The notes under the pieces: generated by a model
What the model was told of the DNA's origin: nothing
Seen by the model: only the letters and a program-made list of their open reading frames with translations
The model's database searches: none
Assembly (NCBI RefSeq): GCF_016632335.1
Contig: NZ_JAEPBG010000001.1
Span: 434,001-498,000, forward strand
DNA: 64,000 nt
DNA from: Noviherbaspirillum pedocola
GTDB lineage: Bacteria > Pseudomonadota > Gammaproteobacteria > Burkholderiales > Burkholderiaceae_D
Direction of reading: 5' to 3'
Made by a program: the position numbers and the translations under genes
Shown: positions 17,400 to 26,090 of the stretch, piece after piece
How positions within the stretch are numbered: position 1 is the first letter of the stretch
Layout of the letters: every line of letters begins with the position of its first letter

Positions 17400-18047
17400 C
17401 TACGCGTGACCGGCTTCGCCCGTCAGCATCATCGGATCGATGCCAAGCAGCTTGATGGCGGCGGCGAAGCGCTCTTCCACCGGCATGTCGAAAATGATCG
17501 CGGGATCGGCTTGCACGGTGAGCCAGCCGTTGTGGGTGATTTCCTCTTCCAGTTGCCCGGCGCTCCAGCCGGCGCAGCCCAGCGTGACCAGCAGGCGGCG
17601 CGGACCGGCGCCCGCCGCCACCGCTTCCAGCACGTCTTTCGAGGTGGTCAGCGCGATGTCTTCGGTCACTTTCATCATCGAGGAAAAATCGCCGTAGGGC
17701 GCATGCAGCACGAATCCGCGTTCAACCTGCACCGGTCCGCCAAACATCACCGGCTGGTTCGCCATCTGTCCGGCATCGATTTCCAGATCGAGGTCGATGC
17801 GTTCGAACAGCGTGTTCATCATCATGTCGGTGGGCTTGTTGATGATCACGCCTAGCGCGCCATCGGCATTGTGTTCGCACATGTAGACCACCGCGCCGCC
17901 GAACACCGGGTCCAGCATCGATGGCATGGCAATCAGGAAGTGGTTCGCCAGATGCAGGCCGCTATCGCCTTGTTCCGACACGCCGGAAGCAGCGCGACGG
18001 GCGCTGCTTCGGGAGGAACTGCCGGGTTTGTCGCTTTGCTTGGCCAT
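17400..18047 (-). CDS. yqgE: YqgE/AlgH family protein (UPF0301)
   Basis: The 215-aa protein contains the DUF179 fold, recognisable by GLHLANHFLIAMPSM, GALGVIINKPT, VMFGGPVQVERGFVLH and LGCAGWSAGQLEEEI. The first 30 residues are a polar Ser/Arg-rich extension not found in the E. coli protein. Molecular function is unknown; the name AlgH comes from an alginate phenotype in Pseudomonas. It is the first gene of the leftward ruvX-pyr operon, and its conserved linkage to ruvX supports the call. The promoter probably lies in the 105-bp gap to the divergent photolyase gene. Confidence 0.93.
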   Translation of the reverse strand: MAKQSDKPGSSSRSSARRAASGVSEQGDSGLHLANHFLIAMPSMLDPVFGGAVVYMCEHNADGALGVIINKPTDMMMNTLFERIDLDLEIDAGQMANQPVMFGGPVQVERGFVLHAPYGDFSSMMKVTEDIALTTSKDVLEAVAAGAGPRRLLVTLGCAGWSAGQLEEEITHNGWLTVQADPAIIFDMPVEERFAAAIKLLGIDPMMLTGEAGHA

Positions 18048-18152
18048 AATCCGCGCATTCTAACAGTTTTGTCCCAGCCAGATGCCGATCTGGCATCATG
18101 GCAACTTTTTGAATTTCCGCGACTGGCACGCGCTCACGTGCCGCGTTTTCAC

Positions 18153-19631
18153 ATGACCGACACCACACTCGTCTGGTTCCGGCGCGATCTGCGCTCTTAC
18201 GACCACGCTGCGCTGTACGAGGCGCTGACACGGGCACGCCGCGTGCATTGCGCATTCATTTTTGACCGTGAAATCCTGGATCCGTTGCAGGAGCGCGGCC
18301 TCGTCGCAGACCGTCGGGTCCATTTCATTCACCGCAGCCTGGTGGAACTCGATGCCGAATTGCGCAGAAGAGGCGGCGGCCTGATTGTGCGCTACGGCTA
18401 TGCAAGAACGGAAATTCCAGCGCTCGCCGCCGAGCTTGGTGCCGACACGGTATTCGTTAACCACGACTACGAGCCGGCAGCCACCTCCCGTGATGCCGAC
18501 GTCGCTGCCGCTCTCGCCGCCGATGGCAGGCAACTGCTGAGCTTCAAGGACGGGGTAATTTTCGAGAAGTCGGAGTTGCTGACCGGCGCAGGAAAACCCT
18601 ACTCGGTGTTCACGCCTTACAAGAATGCCTGGATGCGGGCGATCCTGGCTGTCGCGGATCCGGTCAATGCACATCCGTCATTGCAGGCGTATCTGAGCCC
18701 GGTCGACGACGCGCGGCTCGCTCCGGCGCCGCAAGGCATGCCCAGCCTCGAGGACATGGGCTTCGTTCCGGCACCGCTGACCGAACTCGGCATCGAGCCC
18801 GGCATGTCGGGAGCGCAGGCGCTGCTCGAGGGTTTTCTCGACCGCATCGCCGATTACGATGTCGCACGCAACTTCCCCAGCCGCCCTGGCACTTCGCACA
18901 TGTCGGTGCACCTGCGTTTCGGCACGGTCTCGGTACGCGCGCTGGTGCGGCGTGCGCTGGAGGCCATGCATAACGGCACCGGCGGCAGCGGCGCGGCGGT
19001 CTGGCTGTCCGAGCTCATCTGGCGCGATTTCTATTTCATGATCCTGCATCACCATCCGCATGTGGCCGAGCGCGCCTTCAAGCCGGAGTACGACCGGATC
19101 GCCTGGGAAAGCGGCCAGCAGGCCGAGGACAGGTTCGACGCATGGTGCCGCGGCGCAACCGGCTATCCGCTGGTGGATGCAGCGATGCGGCAACTGAACG
19201 AAACCGGCTTCATGCACAACCGCCTGCGCATGGTGACGGCGAGTTTCCTGATCAAGGATCTGGGCATCGATTACCGCTGGGGCGAGCGTTATTTCGCCGA
19301 ACGCCTGAACGATTTCGACCTCGCGGCCAACAATGGCGGCTGGCAGTGGGCGGCGTCGTCCGGCTGCGATGCACAACCCTATTTCCGCATCTTCAACCCG
19401 GTGACGCAGTCGGAACGCTTTGACCCCGACGGCAGCTTCATTCGCCGCTGGCTGCCGCAGCTGTCGCGCCTGTCGGCCAGGGACATCCACGCGCCCTGGC
19501 TGGCGCCGCAGACGCGGCTGCGTGAGGCGGGCATCGTGCTGGGCGCAAACTATCCGGAACCGGTCGTCATGCATGACGAAGCCCGTGAGCGCACGCAACA
19601 GCGTTATCTTGTGATCAGAAAGACAGCGTAA
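18153..19631 (+). CDS. phrB: deoxyribodipyrimidine photolyase (class I CPD photolyase)
   Basis: The 492-aa flavoprotein repairs cyclobutane pyrimidine dimers with blue light. The N-terminal antenna domain starts TLVWFRRDLRSYDHAALY. The C-terminal FAD domain shows GTSHMSVHLRFG, SELIWRDFYFMILHHHP, GYPLVDAAMRQLNETG and FMHNRLRMVTASFL, and the Trp-rich tract NNGGWQWAASSGCDAQPYFR, all typical of class I enzymes. I chose ATG 18153 because it begins the antenna strand; the open frame extends to 17871 but there it overlaps yqgE antisense. The gene is divergent from yqgE and followed by a strong hairpin. Confidence 0.95.
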   Translation: MTDTTLVWFRRDLRSYDHAALYEALTRARRVHCAFIFDREILDPLQERGLVADRRVHFIHRSLVELDAELRRRGGGLIVRYGYARTEIPALAAELGADTVFVNHDYEPAATSRDADVAAALAADGRQLLSFKDGVIFEKSELLTGAGKPYSVFTPYKNAWMRAILAVADPVNAHPSLQAYLSPVDDARLAPAPQGMPSLEDMGFVPAPLTELGIEPGMSGAQALLEGFLDRIADYDVARNFPSRPGTSHMSVHLRFGTVSVRALVRRALEAMHNGTGGSGAAVWLSELIWRDFYFMILHHHPHVAERAFKPEYDRIAWESGQQAEDRFDAWCRGATGYPLVDAAMRQLNETGFMHNRLRMVTASFLIKDLGIDYRWGERYFAERLNDFDLAANNGGWQWAASSGCDAQPYFRIFNPVTQSERFDPDGSFIRRWLPQLSRLSARDIHAPWLAPQTRLREAGIVLGANYPEPVVMHDEARERTQQRYLVIRKTA

Positions 19632-19662
19632 TTCCGCTTAGCGACGGTGCAGCGCGAATAAG

Positions 19663-19714
19663 GGGCACGGCCCGCGTTCAGACCGATAGGTTCTGAACGC
19701 GGGCCGTGCCCTTT
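19663..19714. terminator. 20-bp perfect hairpin between convergent phrB and chpA
   Basis: GGGCACGGCCCGCGTTCAGA (19663-19682) pairs perfectly with 19692-19711 around a 9-base loop, followed by TTT. It lies between the ends of two convergent genes and probably terminates one or both. The T-run is short, so efficiency is uncertain. The unusually long GC stem also resembles a REP-type element. Confidence 0.6.
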
Positions 19715-19750
19715 CCGGTGAAAGACGGTTCGACTTCCTCGTGTCCGGAC

Positions 19751-22700
19751 TCAGGTCACGGAACGCGTGCCGCTGACGAATCCCGACAGAAGACGCAGCA
19801 ATTCCTGATCCTGATACGGCTTGCCGAGATACTCGTTCACGCCAAGCTCCATCGCCAGACTGCGGTGCTTGGTCGCGGTGCGCGACGTGATCATGATGAT
19901 GGGAACATGCCGGGTACGCGCATCGCTGCGCACATTGCGGGTCAGATCGAAACCATCCATGCGCGGCATTTCGATATCGACCAGCATCACATCCGGCGTC
20001 ACCGACTGCAATTGCTCGAGCGCGTCGACGCCATCCTTGGCCAGCAGCACCTGGTAGCCTTCGCGGACAAGTAAGCGTTGCGTGACGCGACGCACCGTCA
20101 GCGAATCGTCGACGACCATGACAGTCGGCTGGCTGCGCGGCGCTGCTTCGGCTGACACGGCTTCGGCCAGCGCCGTCAGCGCATCAGCAGCGCCTGGCGG
20201 GAGCTGCATGCGCCGCTGCACACCGGCCAGACGCTGGGCAAGAGGCAAGGGATCGATGATGAGCACGATATCGCCCGAACCGAGCACGGTGGCGCCGGCA
20301 ACGCCGGCCATGCGCGCCAGTTGCGGCCCGATGTTCTTGACCACGACTTCGCGGTTGCCGAGCACTTCATCGACATGCACCGCCAGGCGTTCCTCGCCGC
20401 GGCGCAGGATCAGCACCGGCGAGTACTGCTGGCTCAGCGGCGCGGCATGCTCGATGCCGAGCAGCTCGGACAGGTAGTACAGCGGCACACGCTGGCCCTG
20501 CCACTGGATCGCGCCCTCGGCATAGGCAGTTGCCAGGGCGCCGGCCTTGAGCTGCTGGACCTGCTCCACCAGCACCGAAGGCAGCGCGTAGACATTGCCA
20601 CCGGTGGAAAGCAGCACTACCTGCGTGACCGCCAGCGTCAGCGGCAGGCGCACGATGAAGCAGCTGCCCTTGCCGGCTTCGGTTTCGATATCGATGCGGC
20701 CGCCGAGCGATGCGGCTTCGGAACGGACCACGTCCATGCCTACGCCGCGCCCGGCGAGCTCGGTGACTTCGTCAGCGGTGGAAAATCCGGGTTGAAAGAT
20801 CAGCTCGCGCACCTCGGCATCAGACAGTTCCTCGCCGTCGTGCAACAAACCCGCCTGCCGCGCCCGCTGCAGGATGCGCCGGGTATCGAGGCCACGGCCG
20901 TCGTCGGACAGGCGGATGACGACTTCATTGCCTTCCTGGCGAATATCGATCAGCAGTTCGCCAACCTCGGCTTTGCCTGCCGCGCTGCGTTCAGCGCGCG
21001 CTTCAATGCCGTGGACAACCGCGTTGCGCAACAGATGTTCGAAGGGCCCGACCATCTTTTCCAGCACTCCACGGTCGACCTCGACAGCACCGCCGTGGAT
21101 GTCCAGATTGATGCGCTTGTCGGATTCCTTCGCCGCCTGGCGGGCGACCCGGAACAGGCGTTCCGCCACGCTGTTGAATTGCACCATGCGCACGCGCATC
21201 AGATCCTGCTGCAGATCGCGGGTCAGCCGCGCCTGATGCTGCAGGTTGTCGGCCACGCCATCGATGCCACGCGTCAGTCCCTGCTGTACCGAGACGACGT
21301 CGCTGACCGTCTCGGCCATCATGCGCGTGAGCTCCTGCAGCCGGGTGAAGCGGTCGAATTCGAGCGGATCGAAGCCGCGCTCGGCGGACTGCGCCATCTG
21401 CGAAGACATCTGGCTTTCGGCCTGGATTTCCACTTCGCGCAACTGCGCGCGCAGGCGTTCGACGTTTTCAGTCAGTTCCGACAGCGACTGCTGCATGCCG
21501 GTGATTTCGCTTTCGACGCGCGATCGGGAAATCGACACCTCGCCCGCGCCATTGACCAGACGATCGAGGATGTCGGCGCGCACCCGCACCAGCGGCGTAC
21601 TCGTCGCCTGGGCCGGCGTCGCGTTTTCCGCGGCAGCGATGCCCGCCTCGCTGCCGGCTGGCACGGCGGGTGCCGGCTGCGCAGCACCGGGATCGCGCAG
21701 GGCGTCGAACAATTGCAGACCGAGATCGAAACGGCCGAGCAGGTCGTCGATGGCCGCCACGGCTGGAGCGCCGCTCACGGTCATTTGCTCGATGCGGCTT
21801 TCCAGCTCGTGCATGTGCTGGCCGAAACGCATCGCGCCGGCCATGCGCGCGCTACCCTTGATCGTATGCAGCAGACGCATCAGCGCATGCGCGTTTTCCA
21901 AAGCCGACGGATGCGCCTGCCATGCGCGCAGCGAAGCCTGTATCTGCGGCAGCAGGTCGTTGGCTTCCTCCAGGAACACCGGCAGCAAATCTGCATCGAG
22001 CTCATCGCGCGGCATGCGCGTCGTATCGATGGCTGTAGCCGGCACCGGCTCTGCCACCGATGCGGCGTCTGAGCCTGTGAGTTCGGTCGGCGCGCCCGGC
22101 ATAGCGCCGAGTGCTGGCTGGTGAACGTCGGCATCATCCATTGCGGCTTGTGCCGCATGAACAGGCACGGTAGAACGCAAGTCTCCCACGCCAGCCTGCG
22201 CGCGATGGATGAGATCCTGCCGGATGCGCTCCAGCATGCGCGCCGCCTCCGGCTCGCCAGGCGGCATGTCGCCAAGCGCAAAGGTTTGCAGCATGGCCTT
22301 CAGGCGCTCCAGCACCGCATCGATCGCATCGAATTCCTCGGGCAGAAGCGGCGTCGGCTTGCGGTCCGCTGCCTGCAGCAGCTTTTCCAGCGCATAGGCG
22401 ACCTCGTGCAGCGAGGCGAAGCCGACGGTGGCAGAACTGCCGGCCAGAGAATGCGCGGCGTGCACGGCGGCAGTATTGACCTTGCGCTGCGCCTCGTGCC
22501 GCCATTCGGACATGTCCTGCACCAGCAGGCGCAGCAGCTCGTCGGTTTCCGCCAGATAGATATTGTGCAGCGGAACGCTGATCTCGATATCGCCGATGCG
22601 CTTGATGCTGTCGTCGATCTTCGCTTCCAGCGCATGCACCGGTGGGAAATCGATGATGTGTGCGCGTTGCGGCTCGGGTGGAGCTGCGACTTCTTCCTCA

Positions 22701-25700
22701 TGCAACATTGCGGCTTCGGCTTCGGCTTCGGCTTCGGCTTCGGCTTCGGCTTCGGCTTCGGCTTCGGCTTCGGCTTCGGCTTCGGCTTCGGCTTCGGCTT
22801 CGGCAGCAATGGTGGCGCTGAGCTCCTCGCGGGGCAAGCTGCTCAGGCCGTCCGGCAAGGAATCATCGAGATCGAGACCTTCCGCGGGCAGCGCGCCCGC
22901 ATCCAGCGTGTCTGGTGTCGTGCCTTCGAATGATGGGATCGCGACGCCTTGGAGGTCGGCATCGGAAGGCGATGCCATGTCGGCCGTTGCAGCGTCCATC
23001 GGCTCGGCAGCCATATTGTCGGACTCAGGCAAAGGCTCCAGGACGATATCCTGCCACTCGGCAGTCTCGTTACCATCGATGGCCGGCGTTGTGTCGAATT
23101 CCATCGCCAGCGTTTCGTGCTGGGCGCTCAGGTCCGAGAGATCGAAGGAATCGGGCTGAGCAGGTGGTTCGGACAGCGGCGGGAAATCGGACAGTTCAAA
23201 AGTATCAAACGCCGATGGCGGCGCGAGCGCGTCGGCGGCAACGTGCAAGTCAGGCTCGAGGTCTGGCAAAGCAGGCGCCTGTGGCTCGCGCGTTACGTCG
23301 AGGGCTTCCTCGCCGGCTGCGATGCCTGGCATTGCCGACGCGGACTCTGCGCTGGCATCAGCCTTGATCGCCGTCGGTTCCAGAGGTTCTCCATCGCGCA
23401 CCCTTTCGGCAGCGGCATGCAAATCGGCCGCACGGCGACGCGACACGCCATGCTCACGCAAATCGCGTACCCAGTCACCGAGCTCATCATGAGCGCGCCG
23501 CAGGAGGCGCAGCAGGTCTGGCGATGCAGGCGCATTGTCGGCCAGGAACAGGTTCAGCGTTTTCTCGACGCCCCATGCTGCTTCGCCGAACTCGGTGAGG
23601 CCCACCATGCGACTGCTTCCCTTCAAGGTATGGAAGCAACGCCGCGTCGTGGTCATGTGCTCCTGAGCCGCGGAATGGGCGCTCAACAGCGGCAGGGTCT
23701 GGTCGACGCATTCGAGCAGCTCGACGGCTTCAGAAAGGAAAATATCGAGCAATTCGGCATCGATCGCTTCGACATCCGGTTCAGGCGCAGGCTCGGACTG
23801 TAGAGCGCTCGAGTCATCTGTGACGATCGGCGGCTCGTGAAGGTCTAGCCCCTGTTCCGGTTCAGGCGTCGTCGGAACCGGCGCTGCCGGCGCTGCGATG
23901 GTTTCCGTTACCGCGCTCGCCTCAGCCAGCATCTTTGCGGGGCTTGCATCCGCGCTGGGGCCTTCCGTCATACCGCTGTCCGCCACATGCTCGGCGGCCG
24001 CGCCTGGCAAATCGGCAAATCCGCTCTCTTCCTCTACGACATTGGCTTCCGCGGTAGCTTCTTCCTCGGTCCACGGCGCGACAGGAATTTCCACCGGCGC
24101 AGATGATTCGGTGCGAGCCTGAAACAGGCCCGAAACCGGATCGAACACGAAACGCGAACGGGCATTCGCGCTATCCGATTGCAAGCCCTCGATGAACAGA
24201 CTGAGCGCGCCAATATTGCGGGCAACCTGCTGGAATTCCGGCCGGCCCGGTTCACCTTCGAAATCGGGTGCCGCGAACGCGGCGACCTGCGTGCGCACAT
24301 AGCGCACTGCACTGGCGGCATCGTTCATTTCGAGCACTGCCAGCGCTCCTTCCACCTGATAGAGCACGCTGTCCACCGGCGCCAGCACGGTGCGCTTGGC
24401 GCAGTTGCTGAAAAATTCGTCCAGCATTTTTTCAGCCTGGGTCAGATTGGCGCGGATTTCCGTCACCAGTGCGGCCAGGCTTTCGCGCTGTTGCTCGCGC
24501 TCGGACATACTGTCGAGCCAGTCGGCCGCCGCTTGCGGCTCCTTGCCGGCGGCCAGCGCACGCAACCGGGATGACATCGTGTCCACACGCGCGCTGAATT
24601 CCTCATCAATGCGGCCGCGTCGGAGCGCGTTTTCCACGAACAGCAGGCCAGCCGCGGTCTCGAGTGCGAGCCGGTCGTCGGGCGGCGTTTGCTGCGCCTG
24701 TCTGGAGATGGCATCGAGTTCGGCGAGAAGGCCGGAGAGCACGCCACCCTTCAGGTTTCGGGCAACGCCGCCCAGATCAGCAAGGTGCCGTGCGAACGCG
24801 GCAGCAGCGCCGGGTTCGCCGTTGGCCAGCTTGTCCCAACTCGACTTTGCTTCCGCAAGGTAACCGCGCGCGACCGCCAAAGCGGCCGCGTCGGCATGAC
24901 CATAGCGTGGCGTCTCGATATCGGCCAGCTGCACCAGCTGGAGCCCATAGACTTCGCGTATGCGCTGCAGCAGTGGCGACGGCAGCTCGACACAGGCAAT
25001 GTAGAACAAGGCATCGCGCAGCAGACGCTCGCGCACTTCCACCGGCGTTTCGCCAGGCTTGCGCATTACCAGGTTGATGCGACCGAACAGTTGCTTGACA
25101 TCGACGCCCGCCTTGACAGCGCCCCCGGCAACAGCCGATGTGAAACCATGCAGTACCCACCAGAATGCGCGCTGCTGCGGCGCGGTCGCCAAATGGCATT
25201 GCGCTTCCAGCACCTGGGACATTGCCGTCGCGGCATCGCGTTCAGCTGCGGGGTCAGCACTCTTGAGAAAACCGAGCAGCGTGCGCTCGAAACGCTGGCG
25301 CAGGCTTGCCGCATCGGCCGGCGCCACATCAGCTGGTGGCTCGGGCAGCCGCGGCAGCACCGCGAGATTGGGGAAATACAGTTCGCTGGGATGGATGCGG
25401 GCGACGCCACGCGCCGACTGCAGCGCGCGGTAATACGGATACAGCAGCAGAGGTTGCGGCTGTGCCGTGGTCAGCAGCTCTTCCAGATATTCGATGACGG
25501 CTTCGCAAGCCGCGACGATGGCCGCCGCCATGCCGGCATCCGGCAGAACACTGCCGTCGGCAACCCGTTTGCACAGGTCCTCGGCAGCGTCGGTGACCAG
25601 GCTGACGCCGGCGATATCAACGATCTGCAAGGCGCCATGCGCCTGGTGCAGCAATTCCGCCGCCCCACGCCAGTTGTCCGGTGCGGCAACGGCAGACTCC

Positions 25701-25825
25701 CCGGAAGAGGCTTTGAGCAGCTCGATCGCGCGCCCCAGGGTTTGCCGCAACTCTTCCATGATCCAGGACAACGGCCCCGTATCGAACTGCTCAGGAATGC
25801 CCGGGACGGAAGAATCAAATGTCAT
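19751..25825 (-). CDS. chpA: ChpA-type hybrid chemotaxis histidine kinase for type IV pili
   Basis: The 2024-aa cytoplasmic kinase is the central CheA homologue of the pilus chemosensory system. The N-terminal third has FimL/Hpt-like modules. Three clearer Hpt domains follow, with CFHTLKGSSRMVGL near residue 730, AHSLAGSSATVGF near 1125 and LLHTIKGSARMAG near 1320; the second reads H-S-L-A-G instead of H-x-x-K-G. A CheA dimerisation/ATPase core (about 1400-1750) contains MVGPFEHLLRNAVVHGIEAR and GRGVGMDVVRSEAASLGG. A CheW-like domain and a C-terminal receiver (VMVVDDSLTVRR, VDIEMPRMDG) complete it. Residues 1008-1038 are a (Glu-Ala) repeat from a DNA hexamer tract. It is the last gene of the pilGHIJ-chpA operon, 265 bp after pilJ. 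Confidence 0.93.
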   Translation of the reverse strand: MTFDSSVPGIPEQFDTGPLSWIMEELRQTLGRAIELLKASSGESAVAAPDNWRGAAELLHQAHGALQIVDIAGVSLVTDAAEDLCKRVADGSVLPDAGMAAAIVAACEAVIEYLEELLTTAQPQPLLLYPYYRALQSARGVARIHPSELYFPNLAVLPRLPEPPADVAPADAASLRQRFERTLLGFLKSADPAAERDAATAMSQVLEAQCHLATAPQQRAFWWVLHGFTSAVAGGAVKAGVDVKQLFGRINLVMRKPGETPVEVRERLLRDALFYIACVELPSPLLQRIREVYGLQLVQLADIETPRYGHADAAALAVARGYLAEAKSSWDKLANGEPGAAAAFARHLADLGGVARNLKGGVLSGLLAELDAISRQAQQTPPDDRLALETAAGLLFVENALRRGRIDEEFSARVDTMSSRLRALAAGKEPQAAADWLDSMSEREQQRESLAALVTEIRANLTQAEKMLDEFFSNCAKRTVLAPVDSVLYQVEGALAVLEMNDAASAVRYVRTQVAAFAAPDFEGEPGRPEFQQVARNIGALSLFIEGLQSDSANARSRFVFDPVSGLFQARTESSAPVEIPVAPWTEEEATAEANVVEEESGFADLPGAAAEHVADSGMTEGPSADASPAKMLAEASAVTETIAAPAAPVPTTPEPEQGLDLHEPPIVTDDSSALQSEPAPEPDVEAIDAELLDIFLSEAVELLECVDQTLPLLSAHSAAQEHMTTTRRCFHTLKGSSRMVGLTEFGEAAWGVEKTLNLFLADNAPASPDLLRLLRRAHDELGDWVRDLREHGVSRRRAADLHAAAERVRDGEPLEPTAIKADASAESASAMPGIAAGEEALDVTREPQAPALPDLEPDLHVAADALAPPSAFDTFELSDFPPLSEPPAQPDSFDLSDLSAQHETLAMEFDTTPAIDGNETAEWQDIVLEPLPESDNMAAEPMDAATADMASPSDADLQGVAIPSFEGTTPDTLDAGALPAEGLDLDDSLPDGLSSLPREELSATIAAEAEAEAEAEAEAEAEAEAEAEAEAEAEAEAAMLHEEEVAAPPEPQRAHIIDFPPVHALEAKIDDSIKRIGDIEISVPLHNIYLAETDELLRLLVQDMSEWRHEAQRKVNTAAVHAAHSLAGSSATVGFASLHEVAYALEKLLQAADRKPTPLLPEEFDAIDAVLERLKAMLQTFALGDMPPGEPEAARMLERIRQDLIHRAQAGVGDLRSTVPVHAAQAAMDDADVHQPALGAMPGAPTELTGSDAASVAEPVPATAIDTTRMPRDELDADLLPVFLEEANDLLPQIQASLRAWQAHPSALENAHALMRLLHTIKGSARMAGAMRFGQHMHELESRIEQMTVSGAPAVAAIDDLLGRFDLGLQLFDALRDPGAAQPAPAVPAGSEAGIAAAENATPAQATSTPLVRVRADILDRLVNGAGEVSISRSRVESEITGMQQSLSELTENVERLRAQLREVEIQAESQMSSQMAQSAERGFDPLEFDRFTRLQELTRMMAETVSDVVSVQQGLTRGIDGVADNLQHQARLTRDLQQDLMRVRMVQFNSVAERLFRVARQAAKESDKRINLDIHGGAVEVDRGVLEKMVGPFEHLLRNAVVHGIEARAERSAAGKAEVGELLIDIRQEGNEVVIRLSDDGRGLDTRRILQRARQAGLLHDGEELSDAEVRELIFQPGFSTADEVTELAGRGVGMDVVRSEAASLGGRIDIETEAGKGSCFIVRLPLTLAVTQVVLLSTGGNVYALPSVLVEQVQQLKAGALATAYAEGAIQWQGQRVPLYYLSELLGIEHAAPLSQQYSPVLILRRGEERLAVHVDEVLGNREVVVKNIGPQLARMAGVAGATVLGSGDIVLIIDPLPLAQRLAGVQRRMQLPPGAADALTALAEAVSAEAAPRSQPTVMVVDDSLTVRRVTQRLLVREGYQVLLAKDGVDALEQLQSVTPDVMLVDIEMPRMDGFDLTRNVRSDARTRHVPIIMITSRTATKHRSLAMELGVNEYLGKPYQDQELLRLLSGFVSGTRSVT
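22711..22804 (-). repeat. hexanucleotide microsatellite (CGGCTT x15) inside chpA
   Basis: Fifteen perfect tandem copies of CGGCTT (plus strand) plus four bases span 22711-22804. On the coding strand they encode alternating Glu and Ala, an acidic helical linker between Hpt modules of ChpA. The unit is a multiple of three, so slippage changes linker length without frameshift. No base interruption is present, which suggests recent or ongoing slippage. Confidence 0.95.
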
Positions 25826-26090
25826 GACTGCCTCATGGGTTCAAAAAACGGCCGCGGACCATGCATCCGTCGCCGGCCGCGATTGCAACTGCTTATCGCC
25901 TGTGCATCCGGTGTGGCACGCTCGTCCGCTTCGCGCCTGTAATGCTGCCCGAAAGAAGATGCCCGACCATCGGCTTGCAAGTCGCGCCGCAAGTCCGGCT
26001 CGCTGCGGGAGCTTCGTGCCCGCGCATGCATCCATACATGGCTGCGTCAGTGCGCTGTTCGTCCGCGGATTCGTTCAGGCCTAGCATGGT

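Noticed and set aside
20321-22124. Long open frames (up to 583 codons) on the + strand inside chpA
   Set aside because: They are antisense shadows of a GC-rich gene with clear CheA domains on the minus strand; no motif or start signal supports them.
22711-22804. Tandem repeat considered as a CRISPR-like array
   Set aside because: The units are 6 bp without spacers and encode an in-frame Glu-Ala linker.
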